From Proteiniphilum sp. (GTDB taxonomy: Bacteria; Bacteroidota; Bacteroidia; Bacteroidales; Dysgonomonadaceae): a DNA stretch of 64,000 nt. The stretch lies in contig JAHDQF010000031.1 in the NCBI GenBank assembly GCA_018433945.1, forward strand, positions 55,931 through 119,930, in the 5' to 3' direction. Positions 43,800 to 52,475 of the stretch are shown here, piece after piece. A program made the position numbers and the translations under genes. The first letter of the stretch is position 1. Every line of letters begins with the position of its first letter. The notes under the pieces were generated by a model, which was not told the origin of the DNA, did not search any database, and saw nothing but the letters and a program-made list of their open reading frames with translations.

Positions 43800-45008
43800 A
43801 TGCCCAAGTTCAAACATCAGATAGAAAGCATGGGAAAAGCAGCAGGCATCATTTTATTATGGATCTTTTCAACGTTACTTGGTATGGCCCAGCACATTGA
43901 TATACATCAGATGATTGAGAGGGTACAGGAAAAGTATGCGCCGGATAAACGTACGGAGCTTTTTCATGTTGTGGCAATGCAACGAAAAGATACCCTCGTA
44001 CTGAAAGGTGAGACCACCAGCAGGGCGGCGTATGATGAGCTTCTTGCGCAGGTGCGAAAATCATCGGCACACGTGAAAGACAGCATCCGCATGTTGCCCG
44101 ACGAGGCTCTAGGTGATGAGATATGGGGCGTAATCTATCACTCTGTGGGAACCCTCTATGCCGAACCCCGTTACGCTGCCGAGTTGGTTTCGCAGTCACT
44201 GCTCGGAACACCGGTAAGGATTCTGGAGCAGAAGGGTGGCTGGCGCAGGATGCAGACACCCGACCGGTATATCGGCTGGATGCACGGTTCGGTGCAACCG
44301 ATGACAAATTCCGAATGGCAGCAGTACCTGAAACAATCGAAAGTGATTGTCACGTCACTGAATACCCGCTCCTTTGCAGATACCACTCAGGAGTCATTGC
44401 CCGTATCCGACCTGGTGGCAGGCGATATGCTTGAGTTGGTTTTAGCTGATGGCGATTATTACCGGGTGCGTTATCCCGATGGCCGGGAGGCATACCTGAA
44501 AAAAACGGATGCCATGGAGGTGGACAACTGGCTGAAAAAAAGCAAGCTGACCGGGGAAAGCATCGTGCAGACCGCGAAACAATTGTTGGGTGTACCTTAC
44601 CTCTGGGGCGGAACCTCCACCAAAGGGATGGACTGCAGCGGTTTCACAAAGCAGGTTTACTTTATGCACGGCATTATCCTTGCCCGCGATGCATCGCAAC
44701 AGGTGCGCTATGGCAGGCTGATCGATGAGTCCGGCGACTTCAGCGAAGCACTGCCGGGTGACCTGGTGTTCTTCGGTACGAAAGCGACGCCGGAGAATCC
44801 GAAGGAACGGGTAGTACATGTGGGAATTTATATCGGTGAAAGGCGTTTCATTCATGCCTCTGATTTTATCCATATCAACAGCTTCGACCCTGCCGATCCG
44901 TTGTACGACGACTTCAATACGAACCGTTACCTCCGTACCAAACGAATGATCGGTGAGGTGAACAGCGAAGGGATTGAGGAGCTGTGCAACAATGCGTTTT
45001 ATCGGTAA
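43800..45008 (+). CDS. Exported NlpC/P60 (C40) muropeptide peptidase with SH3 domains
   Basis: A 402-residue protein: signal peptide (AGIILLWIFSTLLGMA), an N-terminal helical part, two bacterial SH3-like domains (about residues 110-175 and 180-240), then the papain-like NlpC/P60 domain with catalytic Cys in GMDCSGFTKQ, His in VVHVGIYIG and a polar third residue in HASD. Related Bacteroides enzymes cut gamma-D-Glu-diamino acid bonds. ATG 43800 is preferred; ATG 43830 would give a tighter signal peptide. The dipeptide epimerase downstream would use its Ala-Glu product. Confidence 0.87.
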   Translation: MPKFKHQIESMGKAAGIILLWIFSTLLGMAQHIDIHQMIERVQEKYAPDKRTELFHVVAMQRKDTLVLKGETTSRAAYDELLAQVRKSSAHVKDSIRMLPDEALGDEIWGVIYHSVGTLYAEPRYAAELVSQSLLGTPVRILEQKGGWRRMQTPDRYIGWMHGSVQPMTNSEWQQYLKQSKVIVTSLNTRSFADTTQESLPVSDLVAGDMLELVLADGDYYRVRYPDGREAYLKKTDAMEVDNWLKKSKLTGESIVQTAKQLLGVPYLWGGTSTKGMDCSGFTKQVYFMHGIILARDASQQVRYGRLIDESGDFSEALPGDLVFFGTKATPENPKERVVHVGIYIGERRFIHASDFIHINSFDPADPLYDDFNTNRYLRTKRMIGEVNSEGIEELCNNAFYR

Positions 45009-45020
45009 TCTGTTTCAATA

Positions 45021-45097
45021 GCTTTAAGCTTTAAGCTGTAAGTTATAAGCTGTAAGCGGTAAGCTATAAGCTATAAGCGGTAAGCGGTCAGTAATCA
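45021..45097 (+). repeat. Heptamer tandem array D (GCNRTAA units)
   Basis: Eleven consecutive 7-bp units, the longest array in the window: GCTTTAA twice, GCTGTAA, GTTATAA, GCTGTAA, GCGGTAA, GCTATAA twice, GCGGTAA, GCGGTCA, GTAATCA. It starts 12 nt after the peptidase stop. Confidence 0.88.
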
Positions 45098-45131
45098 GTT
45101 TTCAAAAATCGACAATCAACATTACAACACA

Positions 45132-46289
45132 ATGAAACAGAACCGGAGGCAATTTATTAAAAACTCAGCCATGGCTGCCGCCACACTGGCGCTGCCCTCT
45201 CTTTCGATAAATGCCACATCCAAACAACCTATGAACCGCACTGCAAAGATGAAACTCTCCTGGACACCCTACGACCTGGAGCTGAAGCATACCTTCACCA
45301 TCTCCGGCTTCTCCCGCAACACCACCCCGGTGGTACTCACCCGAATTGAGTATGACGGACTGGCGGGCTACGGAGAGGCATCGCTGCCCCCCTATCTGGG
45401 TGAATCACAGGCTTCGGTGATTGAATTTCTGAAAAAGATTGATCTTTCCGGCTTCACCGATCCGACCCATCTGGAAGAGATTATGACGTATGTGGATGGC
45501 ATCGCTATTCACAATACTGCCGCCAAGGCAGCGGTGGATATCGCCCTGCACGACCTGGCAGGGAAGATGATCGGTGCACCGTGGTATAGGATGTATGGGC
45601 TGGATAAACAGGATGTGCCCGACACGACCTTTACCATCGGCATCGATAGCGATGAGGTGGTGCGTGAGAAAACCCGCGAGGCCTTGGGACGTTTCAATAT
45701 ATTGAAAGTGAAGGTAGGAGGCCCTGATGATAAACGGATGATTGAAGCCATCCGCTCAGTGACCGACCTGCCCTTGTCAGTGGATGCCAACCAGGGATGG
45801 AAAGATCGGCGGCAGGCACTCGATATGATCTTCTGGCTGAAAGAAAAGGGGGTAGTGATGGTGGAGCAACCTATGCCGAAAATGGAACTCGACCATATTG
45901 CCTGGCTGACCGGGGAGAGTCCCCTGCCCATTTTTGCCGATGAGTCGGTGCAGCGGCTCACCGATGTAGAGCGGCTGAAAGGTGTTTTCTCGGGAATCAA
46001 TGTCAAGCTGATGAAGTGTACCGGCATGCTTGAAGCCTGGAAGATGCGCAACCTGGCTCGGGCGCTGGGAATGAAGGTGATGATGGGATGCATGACGGAG
46101 ACCTCCTGCGCCATATCGGCAGCATCGCAGCTCTGCGCCGGGATGGATTTTGCCGACCTCGACGGGGCACTGCTCATAGGGAACGACTGCTTCGACGGAG
46201 CAAAGCTTGAAAACGGGAAAATCATCGCCACCGACTTGCCCGGAATTGGCGTGATCCCCAATAGGGAGTTGCATTTTGCGCGGGATTAA
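45132..46289 (+). CDS. L-Ala-D/L-Glu (dipeptide) epimerase with a Tat-like signal
   Basis: A 385-residue enolase-superfamily enzyme. The barrel acid-base residues are the KxK pair in LKVKVGG, the metal ligands Asp in SVDANQGW, Glu in VEQPMP and Asp in FADESV, and the KLMKCTG lysine. The N-terminus NRRQFIKNSAMAAATLALP is a twin-arginine signal (residues 4-6 N-R-R). Dipeptide epimerases recycle the L-Ala-D-Glu part of murein. Export fits with the upstream exported peptidase and would mean folding with Mg before translocation. Confidence 0.88.
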   Translation: MKQNRRQFIKNSAMAAATLALPSLSINATSKQPMNRTAKMKLSWTPYDLELKHTFTISGFSRNTTPVVLTRIEYDGLAGYGEASLPPYLGESQASVIEFLKKIDLSGFTDPTHLEEIMTYVDGIAIHNTAAKAAVDIALHDLAGKMIGAPWYRMYGLDKQDVPDTTFTIGIDSDEVVREKTREALGRFNILKVKVGGPDDKRMIEAIRSVTDLPLSVDANQGWKDRRQALDMIFWLKEKGVVMVEQPMPKMELDHIAWLTGESPLPIFADESVQRLTDVERLKGVFSGINVKLMKCTGMLEAWKMRNLARALGMKVMMGCMTETSCAISAASQLCAGMDFADLDGALLIGNDCFDGAKLENGKIIATDLPGIGVIPNRELHFARD

Positions 46290-46308
46290 GCTTTTCTCTG
46301 TGCCTTCC

Positions 46309-46692
46309 TTATTTTACCAATTCTTCAAAGAGGTGGTCGAAGGTAGCATCCAGGTCGTCCGTTTTCCCCGGATGGGCGGGGGAGGTCTGCAGGATGGAAC
46401 TGCGGGTGGCGGTCAGCCACCGGAACCGTTCGGGAATATCCAGTTGCGCAATGGGTCCACATTTCGGATTGCCCAAGGCAATCTGTTTGTGTGTTTCAAG
46501 ATTTTCAATCACATCCTCATACGCCGCTTCCGAATGCATCAGCTTGAATTTTTCGGGGCAGAGATGGTATTCAAACCGTATATAACGTTCACGCTTACAG
46601 AAGAGAATAAGCCCCACATTGAAAAACTCTTCCCGCTCAACCCTCGGGACCAGTCGAATCACGGCATAATGGTACAATTTATCCTCTTGCAT
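46309..46692 (-). CDS. DUF3037 family protein
   Basis: A 127-residue protein with the DUF3037 pattern HYAVIRLVPRVEREEFFNVGLILFC in its first 35 residues. The function is unknown. It overlaps the end of the HipA-like gene by 14 nt, and the two are coupled in many bacteria. Confidence 0.85.
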   Translation of the reverse strand: MQEDKLYHYAVIRLVPRVEREEFFNVGLILFCKRERYIRFEYHLCPEKFKLMHSEAAYEDVIENLETHKQIALGNPKCGPIAQLDIPERFRWLTATRSSILQTSPAHPGKTDDLDATFDHLFEELVK

Positions 46693-47461
46693 TTTTTGCG
46701 GTATTTAGAAAGTTTTGGGAGTGCCGCAATCGCGTTTTCAAAAAGTCGAGATAGACCCTTCGGATTTCACGGGGAGTCGCCTGCGTATGGTTCCACATGA
46801 GCCACTCATCGGGAATAAGGGCGACAATCTCCTCCAGCAGATCATCCGTAAGAATACTTTGCGCGAAATCGTTCGCCTCATCGAGCATCAAGGCCTGGGG
46901 TAGCAATACATGATCTTTTATGTGAGGAAAAGGGTTGAGGGCATGCTTCTCGAAATCGTTCCACGAGTGATGAAAATAAAACGACGCACCGTTGTCGATG
47001 ACCCACAGCTCGCGGTGCCACCACAACAGGTTCGTATTGTTAAACGTACGGTCGATGTTGGTCGTAAAAGCATCAAGCCAGACAATCTTGGAAGCCAGCA
47101 TAGGATCAACCTGCACGGAAGGGTCGTAGGCTATCGCTCCCGACAGGTAATGCAGTCCCAGGTTCAGTCCTTCGCTTCCCTTCAGCAAATCCTGGATCTC
47201 CTCATCCCCTTCGCTGCGGCCGAAATCCTCATCGAGGGTGGCGAAAACCAGCTCGGGCATGTTCAGCCCCAGCCGGGAGGCGATCAGCCCGCCCAGCAGC
47301 TCCGACACCAGCATCTTGGTGCCGTGTCCCGCACCGCGGAATTTCAGGACATATTTGAACCCGTCGTCCGCTTCAGCCAGGGCCGGCAGTGAACCACCCT
47401 CGCGTAGGGGTACGATGTAGCGCATCACCTTTACGGTGCGCAGCGAAAGTTCTTTTTCCAT
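46679..47461 (-). CDS. HipA-like kinase-fold protein
   Basis: A 260-residue protein. YVLKFRGAGHGTKMLVSELLGG carries the ATP-binding Lys region, WLDAFTTNIDRTFNNTNLLWW resembles the HipA catalytic loop (Asp followed by Asn), and LWVIDNGASFYF is a metal-binding D-x-G-like strand. It lacks the N-terminal HipA_N domain. The partner is DUF3037. A toxin-like kinase role is possible but not shown. The ATG at 47461 begins the conserved part; an upstream start at 47548 is less likely. Confidence 0.75.
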   Translation of the reverse strand: MEKELSLRTVKVMRYIVPLREGGSLPALAEADDGFKYVLKFRGAGHGTKMLVSELLGGLIASRLGLNMPELVFATLDEDFGRSEGDEEIQDLLKGSEGLNLGLHYLSGAIAYDPSVQVDPMLASKIVWLDAFTTNIDRTFNNTNLLWWHRELWVIDNGASFYFHHSWNDFEKHALNPFPHIKDHVLLPQALMLDEANDFAQSILTDDLLEEIVALIPDEWLMWNHTQATPREIRRVYLDFLKTRLRHSQNFLNTAKNARG

Positions 47462-47548
47462 TGGTGGCAAAGATACAATTTTTCGGCAGAAACCGGATAT
47501 ATCTTCTTTTTCAACGTCATTGTGAGAACAGATAATGCTGCCGTACAA

Positions 47549-48097
47549 TCACTGAATCTCACCCGATCCCACCAAAATGCATCCGCTGGCATACATCTCC
47601 TGGAGCGCTTTTTTGTCGTCACCCGGTTGTGCGTTTACCGCAGCTATGGCATCGGTGATCACGTAGGTGTGGAATCCCTCCTTTACTGCATCCAGGGCTG
47701 TTTTTTTTACACAGTAGTCGGTGGTCAGTCCGCAGACGTATACCGCAGAAATTTCACGGTTACGGAGATAATCGGCGAGCGCCACATTGGTCGCCTCAAA
47801 GGCCGAATAGCCATCATCCTTGTTATCGGTTCCCTTATGGAGCTTCAAGTCGATTTTTTCGCTGTTCAGTTCCGGATGAAAATCGGCGCCATGCGTACCG
47901 GCCACACAATGTACTGGCCACTTCTCAAAATGCACCGAGTCGGCCGGATGCCAGTCCTGCGACGAGATCACCAGATCGAACAGGCCCATCATCCGGTTGA
48001 TCACCGGAACTACCTTGTCACCCTCCTTCACTCCCAGTGCGCCACCGGGACAGAAATCGTTCTGTACATCGACTATCAATAATGCTTTCTTCATCAT
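47549..48097 (-). CDS. pncA: Nicotinamidase
   Basis: A 182-residue amidohydrolase that turns nicotinamide into nicotinate for NAD salvage. The catalytic Asp is in LLIVDVQNDFCPGG, the metal-binding Asp/His residues are in SSQDWHPADSVHF, the Lys is in LHKGTD, and the nucleophile Cys is in GLTTDYCVKKTA. Either ATG at 48097 or 48094 is possible. Confidence 0.94.
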   Translation of the reverse strand: MMKKALLIVDVQNDFCPGGALGVKEGDKVVPVINRMMGLFDLVISSQDWHPADSVHFEKWPVHCVAGTHGADFHPELNSEKIDLKLHKGTDNKDDGYSAFEATNVALADYLRNREISAVYVCGLTTDYCVKKTALDAVKEGFHTYVITDAIAAVNAQPGDDKKALQEMYASGCILVGSGEIQ

Positions 48098-48301
48098 ATT
48101 TTTCACCTTATTTGTCTCTATAACAACAGAGTCGGGAAGGTGTTCACGTACATTCCCGTCGTGACATAAGCGTCCCGATTTACGGTATAAATACAACCAA
48201 AGCAACCGGCTGGGAAGCTAAAAGCATAAAATCACTAATTGTAGGGATTGACGGACAACAAATAATCGCTTTCCTTTGCATGCAGTTAAGAAACCCATAA
48301 A

Positions 48302-50689
48302 ATGAATGTGATGAAACAATTGCCGATTTTGTTTATTACCCTCTTTTGTAATATATTTATCGCTTTACCGGGAGAGAAAATGCCTGAGAAAGAGAAGGAT
48401 CCAAAAGATACCGTCAAAGTTTATTATTTGGATGAAGTGGTGGTCACTTCATCCGTGAAGGAAACCAACGAGCTGAAGAATATGCCGGCCGCCGTGTCTG
48501 TGGTGTCTCCCAGGCAGATACATGATATGCAGATTGAATCGTTGCCGGGCTTAAGCGCCTATATTCCCAACTTCTTTATTCCGGTATATGGTTCCAAAGT
48601 CTCTACCCCGATTTACATCCGCGGTATCGGTACACGGCTGGGAGCGCAGACGGTGAGTTTGTACGTGGACAATGTGCCCAGCTTTAATCCTTCGGCATTC
48701 GATTTTGAGTTCCAGGATATTCAGCGCATTGAGGTGCTGCGCGGTGCCCAGGGAACACTCTACGGCCGCAATGCCATTGGGGGCATCGTGAATCTCTACA
48801 CCCTCTCACCCCTCAGTTTTCAGGGTACGAACCTGATGGTGAGTGGCGGCAACTATGGCCAGTTCAACGCGAAAGGGTCGGTTTACGGCAAGCTTTCCGA
48901 TCACTTCGGGATCTCTGTGGGCGCTTATTATAAGCGTGATGATGGGTACTTTATGAACAGCTACACCGGCAAGAAAGTCGATGACTCTGAAAATGCAGGC
49001 GGCAGGGTGAAGCTGGAGTGGGAGGTAACCCCCTCTTTTAAAGCCTTGCTTTTCGGAAATTACGATTATGTTTCCGGAGGCGCTTTTCCCTATATGCACA
49101 AGGACTCCACCGCATCGAACTTCAATGAACCCTCTTCCTACGATCGTCATTTATTCACCAACGGCCTGTCGCTCGATTATACCGGAAACGGTTATAGTAT
49201 TCACTCCACAACCGGCTTTCAGTACTTGAAGGATGATATGAAGATGGATCAGGATTACTCCCCCAAGTCGGTGTTTTCTCTCAACCAGAAACAGTCGCAG
49301 TATTCTGTAAGCCAGGAGGTGACCGTGAAATCTGACAATGATGGAAACTACCGTTGGGTGGTGGGCGCCTTTGGCTTTTATGACCATCGTAAGATTGATT
49401 CGCCGGTAGCACTCAAGGAAGATATGGTAGCGGTGATGCAGCGTCCTTTAGACATGCTTATGAAGGGTCTTGGAGCGCCTCTTCGTCTGGTGTATGCCGG
49501 CGACCGGATAGACCTGCCTGGTGTTTATACCAAACCCGCACGTGGAGCAGCGTTGTTCCACCAGTCTACGCTAAACAACCTTTTTGGTGTGGACGGCTTA
49601 TCGGCTACAGCCGGCATTCGGTTTGATTACGAACATACCGGTCTCGATTACATTACCGAAAGCAAAGGGGGGAATATTAATATGGAGTTTCAGATCCCGG
49701 GTATGTCTATGCCGCCAATATTTGTAAAAGGAGATACACTGCTGAAAGGAAATTTCAGCAATGATTTTTGGAAAATATTGCCTAAGTTTGCTTTGCAATA
49801 TCAGATGTCTCCTACTTCCCAAATCTATCTTTCAGCTTCAAAAGGATATAAGACGGGAGGTTATAATGAACAGGTTTTCTCGGATGTGCTGCAAGATGCC
49901 CTTACGGAATCATTGATGAGGAATGTGTTTAAGATGATACCTCCAAACATCAAGGTTCCCGAAATGCCCTCTATGGGAGGTGGGTCATCCATTGAGGACA
50001 GGCTCTCTTACGATCCGGAGACCAGCTGGACCTATGAACTGGGTGGCCGGTATGAGATGCTCAACAGGAAGCTTTCGTTCACGTATGCCCTTTTCTATTC
50101 CCATGTGAATGACATTCAGATCACTATACTGGAAGATCAGGGAACTTCCGGACGTACGGTGAAGAATGCCGGAAAATCTGAAAGCAAAGGCTTTGAATTC
50201 AGCCTGAAATATGTTCCTTTGCAAAACCTGTCGTTATATGCTGATTACGGATTTGCGGATGCACGTTTTGTAGATTATGAAGCAGCTGAAGATGTGGATT
50301 ACTCCGGAAATTATATCCCTTTTGCTCCGCGACATACCCTGAGCGTGGGAGCCAGCTATGTGCATACTTTTGCCCGCGGGTCGCTGATCGACCGCCTGGT
50401 GGGTAACATCCAGTATGCCGGGGTGGGGAAAATCTACTGGACGGAATCGAACGAAGATTACGATGGGGAAGAGCTTTATCAGCCTTTCTACGGCGTGGTT
50501 AATGCCAGTGTTTCGGCAGAGAGAGGTGCCTTTGCCCTCGAGTTTTGGGGAAAGAACCTGTTTGATGCCGATTATCATTCGTTTTATTTCGAAGCATCCG
50601 ATATGACTACGGGAGCGGTGAATCCTTTTGTGCAGCACGGTTATCCTACCCGCCTGGGAGCAACACTGCGATACACCATCAACAGATAA
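48302..50689 (+). CDS. TonB-dependent outer membrane receptor
   Basis: A 795-residue receptor. A signal peptide (about residues 1-22) is followed by TonB box YYLDEVVVTSS, a plug domain (NMPAAVSVV, IRGIGTRLGAQTVSLYVDNVP, RIEVLRGAQGTLYGRNAIGGIVN) and a C-terminal beta barrel ending in an aromatic-rich strand (TRLGATLRYTINR). It lacks the carboxypeptidase-like N-terminal domain of SusC proteins and has no SusD neighbour, so it is a siderophore, metal or vitamin receptor type rather than a glycan receptor; the ligand is unknown. Confidence 0.92.
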   Translation: MNVMKQLPILFITLFCNIFIALPGEKMPEKEKDPKDTVKVYYLDEVVVTSSVKETNELKNMPAAVSVVSPRQIHDMQIESLPGLSAYIPNFFIPVYGSKVSTPIYIRGIGTRLGAQTVSLYVDNVPSFNPSAFDFEFQDIQRIEVLRGAQGTLYGRNAIGGIVNLYTLSPLSFQGTNLMVSGGNYGQFNAKGSVYGKLSDHFGISVGAYYKRDDGYFMNSYTGKKVDDSENAGGRVKLEWEVTPSFKALLFGNYDYVSGGAFPYMHKDSTASNFNEPSSYDRHLFTNGLSLDYTGNGYSIHSTTGFQYLKDDMKMDQDYSPKSVFSLNQKQSQYSVSQEVTVKSDNDGNYRWVVGAFGFYDHRKIDSPVALKEDMVAVMQRPLDMLMKGLGAPLRLVYAGDRIDLPGVYTKPARGAALFHQSTLNNLFGVDGLSATAGIRFDYEHTGLDYITESKGGNINMEFQIPGMSMPPIFVKGDTLLKGNFSNDFWKILPKFALQYQMSPTSQIYLSASKGYKTGGYNEQVFSDVLQDALTESLMRNVFKMIPPNIKVPEMPSMGGGSSIEDRLSYDPETSWTYELGGRYEMLNRKLSFTYALFYSHVNDIQITILEDQGTSGRTVKNAGKSESKGFEFSLKYVPLQNLSLYADYGFADARFVDYEAAEDVDYSGNYIPFAPRHTLSVGASYVHTFARGSLIDRLVGNIQYAGVGKIYWTESNEDYDGEELYQPFYGVVNASVSAERGAFALEFWGKNLFDADYHSFYFEASDMTTGAVNPFVQHGYPTRLGATLRYTINR

Positions 50690-50702
50690 TTTATCAGTGA
50701 TC

Positions 50703-50820
50703 CAATGCTGTGGCCAGACAGTAGTGCCTTATGCAACAGGTAAAGTTGCAGGGGCGAGTCCTGTATTTTTTTGCGGTTTCAATGTGGCCAGACGGTAGTG
50801 CCTTATGGAACAGGAAAAGG
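50703..50820. repeat. Direct repeat of about 41 bp between convergent genes
   Basis: Copy 1 at 50703-50745 and copy 2 at 50780-50820 share TGGCCAGAC(A/G)GTAGTGCCTTATG(C/G)AACAGG with two substitutions there and a 2-bp difference near the start. Copy 2 ends against the stop of the permease gene. Neither copy is coding. Confidence 0.7.
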
Positions 50821-52242
50821 CTAAAGTTCAATCCCGCCGGTCAGGATTCCGGCAATGATCCCTATTGATCCCGTCAGCAGAATAATGATGACAGCCCATT
50901 CCCAGCGTTTGGGCTGTTGTTTTTGTTCCCTTTTCGCCCGGATAAACAGCAATGAGCCGATCCCGTAAAAGAGTACGGAAAGGAAGAGATACTTTATGCC
51001 CACTGCATAAATCACGTAGAGAGAATAAAGGGTGGCGAGCAACGCAATGACCAGGTGGAAGGTTGTCTCCTTTTTTCTCAGGAACAAGGCAACCTTCACA
51101 GCATAGAGCGAGGTGAGCAGGTAGGGAATCAGCACCAGGGTGGTCGCAATGGTAATGGCGGCGAGATAGGTCTCGTTGAGTCGGGGTGACAGGATGGAAA
51201 GAAGGAAGAGCTGGGTGAAGCACTGGGTGAGCAGCAGTGCATTGACCGGTGTCCCTTTGCGGTTCACCTTCCGGAAGGTGCGGGGCAGCATGCCGTCCTT
51301 TGCCGCGGCATAGAGCGTCTCCACCGACAACAGTATCCAGGAGAGGCTGGCTCCCAGCACGGAGACCATGATCCCCAGTTTGACAATCGTGCCACCGGCA
51401 GCGCCTACGGTCGTCCGTTCGAGTACCATCGCCAGCGGTGTCTCTGCGGCGGCTAACTCCTGAGCCGGTACCGTGGACATGGCAATGAAGGTGATCAGCA
51501 TATATACCGCAAGGACTATCAGCAGGGAGAGGATGATGGTCAGTCGTACAGTCTGTTGGCTCTTTGCCCTGGCCGACAGGACGGAGGCCGCTTCCATGCC
51601 GACAAAACACCAGAGGATCACCGCCATCGCCTCTCTCACCTGCAGCAAGGGTGTGGTGGGCTCCCCCGTTGATGCCAGCCTGCTTTGCCAGTCTGCGGTT
51701 AGGAAAAGATCGCTTCGTATCAGGGAGACACCCAGGAAGATGATCAGCAGGATGGGGATCAGTTTTGCGGTTGTCACAATGAAATTCAGGATGGCTCCCT
51801 CCCTGATGCCGGCCATCAGGACGGCATAGAAGACCCACAGCAGTGCCGATCCGGTCAGAAAAGCGGTGAGCGGTGAGAGCGCCTGCTCTCCGAGCAGATC
51901 GTTCAACGTTTTGAAGAAGAGTGCCAGGTAGCTCACATTTCCCAGCCAGCCCACCGACCAGTAACCCCAGGCGGAATTGAAGCCCATGTAATCGCCGAAC
52001 CCCTCGCGTGCGTAAGCGTATACACCGCTTTTTAATTTAGGTTTGCGTGCCGAAAGATAGACAAACACCAGCGCGAGCATCAGCGCCCCGAGTCCGCCGA
52101 CTACCCAGGCGATCATCGTGCCCTGCGGATTGGCCACGCGGATCAGATCCTTCGGAGAATTAAAGATGCCGGAGCCTATCATGGATCCCAGGGCCACGAA
52201 TACCAACAGCCATAATCCCAGTTTCTCCTCTTCTTTTTGCAT
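50821..52242 (-). CDS. APC-family amino acid permease/antiporter
   Basis: A 473-residue transporter with about 12-13 membrane spans. The first span has the APC substrate-binding GSMIGSGIFNSP, then PKLKSGVYAYAREGFGDYMGF in the second/third region. It resembles the basic amino acid/polyamine antiporters (ArcD/YjdE/YdgI group), but the substrate cannot be read from sequence. The leader contains a 28-bp direct repeat. Confidence 0.88.
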   Translation of the reverse strand: MQKEEEKLGLWLLVFVALGSMIGSGIFNSPKDLIRVANPQGTMIAWVVGGLGALMLALVFVYLSARKPKLKSGVYAYAREGFGDYMGFNSAWGYWSVGWLGNVSYLALFFKTLNDLLGEQALSPLTAFLTGSALLWVFYAVLMAGIREGAILNFIVTTAKLIPILLIIFLGVSLIRSDLFLTADWQSRLASTGEPTTPLLQVREAMAVILWCFVGMEAASVLSARAKSQQTVRLTIILSLLIVLAVYMLITFIAMSTVPAQELAAAETPLAMVLERTTVGAAGGTIVKLGIMVSVLGASLSWILLSVETLYAAAKDGMLPRTFRKVNRKGTPVNALLLTQCFTQLFLLSILSPRLNETYLAAITIATTLVLIPYLLTSLYAVKVALFLRKKETTFHLVIALLATLYSLYVIYAVGIKYLFLSVLFYGIGSLLFIRAKREQKQQPKRWEWAVIIILLTGSIGIIAGILTGGIEL

Positions 52243-52251
52243 TTTCCTGCG

Positions 52252-52341
52252 ATATTCAATTCATGAGTACTCCGGAAAGCTCCAGCATGCTGTACAACAA
52301 TTACAGCGAGAAATATTCAATTCATAAGTGCACTCCGGAAA
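52252..52341. repeat. Direct repeat of about 28 bp upstream of the permease gene
   Basis: ATATTCAATTCAT(G/A)AGT followed by ACTCCGGAAA occurs at 52252-52278 and 52313-52341 (2-bp insertion in the second copy), 10 and 71 bp upstream of the start. It may be a duplicated operator or leader element. Confidence 0.55.
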
Positions 52342-52475
52342 CCCTACCTATCGAAAATGTTCATTTATCATTCATTGAAACGCCCGGCCCTGACCGCTGT
52401 TGTAACCTGAAAGGAAGCGGAACAACGTTGCCGTGAAGTAAGATGGTTCAGCTTTGACCGTTCAAAACATCTGCA

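Noticed and set aside
50828-51838. 336-codon second frame within the permease gene
   Set aside because: Same-strand out-of-frame shadow, rich in Cys/His/Arg; the APC frame has clear membrane spans.
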